DNA of 64,000 bases, from assembly GCA_004764695.1 (NCBI GenBank), contig SMSO01000031.1, positions 3,209,048 through 3,273,047 of the forward strand. Reading direction: 5' to 3'. This DNA is from Schizochytrium sp. TIO01. Taxonomy: Eukaryota; Sar; Bigyra; Thraustochytrida; Thraustochytriidae. This document shows positions 59,726-64,000 of the stretch, one piece after another; within the stretch, counting starts at the first letter, position 1, and every line of letters starts with the position of its first letter. Both the position numbers and the translations under genes were made by a program. The notes under the pieces are model-generated. The model saw only the letters and a program-made list of their open reading frames with translations. It did not search any database and was not told where the DNA came from.

Positions 59726-61325
59726 TCGTGGAAATATTAGGTATACGTGGATTGCTACAGCTAGGGTTGAAATGATCAGCTGCCCCCTGAAGCTAGCAGC
59801 CATAACCATGCTAAGTACTAGCCAGGTACACTCCACTTGTATTAGAACTAGTAGGCAGGCCTAAAATAAGTTCTCTCAAATATTGATTGTAGGGCAGCGA
59901 TACTATGATGTGGGGGCACATATTTGAGAGTAGTTAATAAGAGAAGAAGAACCGACGTCGGAGGTCTTCAGCAGGTAAGGATTGTAGGATTGTAGTACCT
60001 AACGATTGGAGCGGGTGGGGATGCAGTAACTACTTGGTGATGATGTGGTGAAACAAAAACATATGTTACGTGCTGCGTTTTTCGAAATGAAATTGCAAAG
60101 AGACTGCAACACATGTTCTCGCAACTACATCAGGCTAATACAGAATGTTCATAACTGACATCTTCTAAAACCTTTTAACAATACAATAAATTTGCAATTG
60201 CTCCATCATCTAGGTGTAATATACGTATTATTACTTTGCAAATATTATTTACATATTTGATCTCATCTATCAAGTGGGTATCATAGAGTGTCTCAATAGT
60301 ACAGGTGGGAAGTGGTTATGCACCCTGATTAGTTAGGGCGGACCTGTAATTACACGTCGGTGTGTACATCCAACACTAATATTTCGAGCTAAAAATGCTT
60401 GGTTCAAAGCCTGGACCTTGGCAACAGCATAACTTCAACAGTTAATTCCGAAATGTTCTTTATCTTCATTTCTCTACCCATGCAATCCCACGCTTATCGC
60501 TTCTCACTAGTTGCTATAACATTCTACAAAAATGAAAATTAGCTCATCGGGTACAGGATCAATAAAGAACCTGCAAACATTTGCAGAACTCAAGATCCAG
60601 GGGGAAAGAAAAGAAATGAAAAGAAAAGAAAAGGAGAAAAGAGAAAAGAATTTAAGTTCAACGAACAACTCTGAAGAAAAGCAATACTATGATATTAAAA
60701 GTAGCTTGCAAGACTCTATGCTATACGCCGTACAGAATATATCATCAGCAACATGATGTTCGAGTCGAAGGGTTCTGCTTCAAAGATTCTTTAACTTAAG
60801 ACCAGCCATTATTCCACTATTGCTACATTCTAGTTTGTGTTGCATGATTCTCATCTCTTTTCTCTGACTATGGTTTTGCAAGAAGACCAACAATATGTAT
60901 TTTTTTAATTGACTACATCTGATTGTTCTTAAAGAATTGTTGCTCACCACATGGTCTTAAAAATGTTCAATTGTGCTATTTTATAAGCTATGTTTATAAA
61001 ACCTGATTGTGGGAGGCTAAAGCTTCAGGAAGTAGTACCTACTGCGTACAACGTGGTTAGGAATCTTATTTTAAAAGTCTCGTGGCTCTATTCAGGTTCC
61101 CAACATCTCGACTTTGTTATAATATATCTATTTGCGGTCTGGGGCCGCTGGCTGTTTCGAGCTTCCTAAGGAAGCTGACAATATTCTATCCTTTTGGATT
61201 ATTTTGACAACTAGCATAGCTGAGCTTCTGACTGAGATTGGTCAGTCTCCAGACATGCAATTACCTTGAGATAGTTAACCTTTGCGCACCTCTGGTTAGA
61301 TTGCATGCGCAGAGCTATCATTCAA

Positions 61326-61356
61326 CTACCTACTACCTACTACCTACTACCAACTA
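61326..61356. repeat. Degenerate CTACTAC heptamer repeat
   Basis: Around four copies of a CTACCTA/CTACTAC-type unit in tandem. Confidence 0.7.
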
Positions 61357-63507
61357 CCAAATCCACCCATGCTTCTTCATTCATGACGCGGATTGGATTC
61401 GTTGAGGTCATGTGCTGCGAGCTGACGCAAATTCTAGCTCTACCGATTCAGTACAAGGGTACCTACAATGCCATTTGCGACAAGAGGTCGCTGAAGATAT
61501 CGTAGACCATTCATTTCATAAAGGAATCATCTCTAATCAATGGCTGACCGAGTTCAAGTCCCTCGGAAGTCTATGCCTATCTGAACTTGTTACGGTGAAG
61601 GTCATGGTCATGATCATACTCTCAATGTGGCACCGGCTTTGGCGTCAGCAAATTACACCTCGCTTCGAAAACGTGGCAAGTTGGCCAAGAATATGTCTAT
61701 GCACTTTCTCTTATTCACTGCCGAGAACTTCATTAAGCCTATTGAAACAATAAAAGAACAAAAGTTCTGTTGTTGCTCGTGAAATGGTTGTTAATTTTTA
61801 GAAGTACACATTCTTTTCGAAAAAGAACATAATAACTTTAACTTATATTTGTCACCTATTTATTATCAAATAATATGCGCTAATTTTATTTTATTTTATT
61901 TTTAAAGAAAGAAAAAGGAGTCATACTATATATAGGTATATTTAAGCATCAATAATAATTAATTGAGTGATATTTTTTTCGTCTAAAATTGTTTTTAAAA
62001 TTAAAAAACTTTAATAGGCTTCCTGCTCGCCTTTAAAAAATAAATAAAAAGGTCTCGCTCACTGAACCTTCGGGCAGGGCACATCTATGTCCGACCGATA
62101 TTGGAGGTGGTAAAACAGGACCATTCAGGTGTGCTTAAAATTTAAGTTCAAGAAACCCAGAAATAAGGCGTGAGATAAGTGACGGAGACTCACCTTGCCG
62201 AAGTTGCGTTGCAGAATTCGGGTTGTTTTCTTTACTTTTCAATCTTCTATTTAACACTGGCGCAATATATAAAAAAATTGCGAGTTAGAATCTAGCAGCC
62301 CTTTCTTTATACGTGGTAGAGTACATAATGAAGATAAAATTCATCAGGCAACGACCCTACAAAGAACTGTTAGCAAGCGGAAGCTATATTCACATAGCAG
62401 CGCATACGATCCCGCCGTCCACGCTGAGCAATGAATAAATACAAATACGCTCTTGAATTCAATATAATACAAAGGCGGTTAGGCTCCTGATTTATTTATG
62501 CATTTGTTCAATGAGAAGATACCTAATTGTATAATTGTATTAGACGTGTGGAAGAAACGGTTCAATTAGCAAAACACAGCTCGTATATATATATGTTCAT
62601 CAATACCTATGGGAAAGGGCATGGAATGTGTATCTTCATTGATCCTCTCTGCTTTAAATTAGAACTTCGTGGCTGTCATTTTTGTTTGTTAATTGAAAGA
62701 ATGAGCAATAACAACGAATTTCCATTACAACGATGTCCTATTTTGAAGAATTTTCTGAATAAGGTAGATGTGGTTAGTGATAAAACCCCAGTCCTATTTT
62801 TATTCTGCAAGATCCTGCGTGTTTCTTTAATGTTTGCATTATTCGTTCTCAAATAAATTTCGGATCATCCAGATATTTACGCTGCAATGATTCTTCGTAC
62901 AATAGGCCCTCTGTGATGACGCTGATATCATTGACACTGCTTATCTTGGTGTTAGCTCCTTCATAGCGATCCAAGTCATGGAATGTTAAAATCGAGTAAC
63001 GCATACCATACAAGTGCTCCTATAATCTTACGTCTGCTATTGCACTTTCGGGGCTGTGCTTTTTCTACCAATACCCCATGAGAATACTTTGATGCACTAT
63101 GGAAACTCTGTTCTCTTATTATTTTGCAACTTCACTCAAGAGCTCTTTAAATTGATTGCATATCCAATGTATTATACCCACCGAGGGCGGGCGGCATCTC
63201 CATGCCTATGAAATGCAATTTCCATATCTCAGCAGAGCATCATTTGACACCATCGCAGTGCTCAGGAAGCTAGGTTTGTAAACGCGCATCAATCGAATAA
63301 CCATCATTTATCTCATCAGAACAGAATTGAGTGTTGTTGCAAAAGAGGCAGAACTTGAAGTGATAGATCAACCTCTGTCTTCCAATTGGGACCTTCGTGA
63401 ACGTGCGACCACCTCAGTCCGTCCTGCCAAATTCAGGTGACCTCGCGCCATCATATCGCCAGCTTTTGCCTATGGGTGACGGACCTCATTTACAGCCGAG
63501 CTGGCGC

Positions 63508-63550
63508 ATGAATGAATGAATGGATGAATGCCAGCCTGCCAGCCTGCCAG
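63508..63550. repeat. ATGA and CCAGCCTG short tandem repeats
   Basis: Several ATGA units are followed directly by two to three CCAGCCTG units; both lie at the start of a possible short coding frame. Confidence 0.75.
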
Positions 63551-64000
63551 CTCCGGAGAAGAGTTCTGATCCACCCGATGCGCTTAACCGACTGCTTCAA
63601 GAGCGGCGGTGTCATCAAAGGGAGTCTGACTCTAGCTAGATCATGTCACTCCAAGCTAAGTGTGCTCTTCGAGTGAGTTCTCATGGGTTTAATCGCGTTC
63701 ATTGTTGTTTTGTTTAATCAAATACTTACTCCTCATATCAATTTATTAATTGAGATTAAAAGTTTTAATTTTAAGGTGATGGAACCTCTGGAACGGTTTG
63801 AACAGAACCTATTTTCTACAAGAATAACATCAAGCAAGCACCATTCTTGAGCGAGAGGAGCTTCAGGTGCCCCTGCTGTTTTAGTCTTTGAAGGCTCAAG
63901 ATATCCAAAACTTGCACCATAGTCGCGACACCCACGCGCGAATTTGCATCACGCCCGGATGTGAACAATAATCATTCATTGGCTTTACAAAGGGGCTCGC

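Larger units (their letters stand above)
59015..64000. other. Terminal gene-poor region
   Basis: About 5 kb without a convincing gene. The left end is the 5' region of the M14 gene. A 13-base poly-G tract lies at about 59713-59725 and a degenerate CTACTAC repeat at about 61326-61356. An AT-rich block spans 61.8-62.05 kb. ATGA and CCAGCCTG repeats occur at about 63508-63550. A 50-codon ATG frame at 63524-63676 runs into a donor-like GTGAGTT and might be a first exon of a gene continuing to the right. An ATG frame at 60532-60756 is Lys-rich and unrecognised. Confidence 0.4.

Noticed and set aside
60395-60430. GGTTCAAAGCC sequence resembling a tRNA B box
   Set aside because: The T-arm pairs poorly and no acceptor stem, D arm or anticodon arm could be folded around it.
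60532-60756. 74-codon Lys-rich ATG frame
   Set aside because: Low-complexity lysine/glutamate sequence from an AAAGAA-rich tract; no family resemblance.
61545-61570. GAGTTCAAGTCCCTC sequence resembling a tRNA T arm
   Set aside because: The best stem leaves a nine-base loop, not seven, and no cloverleaf can be built.
62527-62856. 109-codon frame near the right end
   Set aside because: Starts at TTG, not ATG, lies in AT-rich DNA and shows no domain.

Overview
The window is nuclear DNA from a eukaryote. It encodes a heterotrimeric G-protein alpha subunit, an exportin-5-type karyopherin, a Tubby protein, a CYRI/FAM49 protein, an animal-type class I cyclic-nucleotide phosphodiesterase domain and a NACHT/ankyrin protein. 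Nothing looks operonic. The recognised genes are uninterrupted ORFs, one of them over 7.9 kb, and are separated by 0.3 to 8.5 kb of AT-rich, microsatellite-rich DNA. This suggests an intron-poor unicellular protist. The combination of soluble-type adenylyl cyclase, Tubby and long coiled-coil proteins of the kind found in cilia points to a flagellated lineage. A stramenopile such as a labyrinthulomycete is my best guess, but it is an inference and not shown by any marker here.

Layout. 1-496: 3' end of a coiled-coil gene (+). 825-8741: a giant cAMP-signalling gene (-) that joins two cyclase domains, a P-loop ATPase, PH and C2-like domains and a C-terminal phosphodiesterase. 12441-13373: CYRI/FAM49 (-). 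13.9-15.2 kb: GC-rich, coding-like patches bounded by good splice signals, possibly a multi-exon gene (+). 18604-20070: coiled-coil protein (+). 20773-22761: putative SAM-dependent methyltransferase (+). 23632-25857: Tubby-domain protein (+). 26336-27310: small protein with an XPA C-terminal-like segment (-). 28712-32782: exportin-5-like (+). 33796-34863: G-alpha (-). 34.9-43.4 kb: no convincing gene, several simple repeats. 43389-47111: secreted or lumenal multi-PDZ protein (-). 48281-54928: NLR-like protein with an aminoglycoside-phosphotransferase-like kinase domain, a NACHT NTPase and ankyrin repeats (+). 55998-56666: small, probably myristoylated RyR-domain protein (+). 57077-59014: membrane-anchored M14/AstE-AspA-like metallohydrolase (-). 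59.0-64.0 kb: no convincing gene.

Two loci stand out. One is the cyclase-ATPase-PH-C2-phosphodiesterase fusion, in which one polypeptide has domains both to make and to destroy cAMP, with an apparent change at the normally invariant purine-clamp glutamine. The other is the kinase-NACHT-ankyrin protein, an NLR/STAND-type architecture built on a small-molecule-kinase-like fold, followed on the same strand by a stand-alone RyR-domain protein. Neither architecture is one I recognise as described in this form. Several genes relate to membrane signalling (cyclase/PDE, G-alpha, the Rac-binding CYRI, Tubby), but they are not arranged as a co-regulated cluster.
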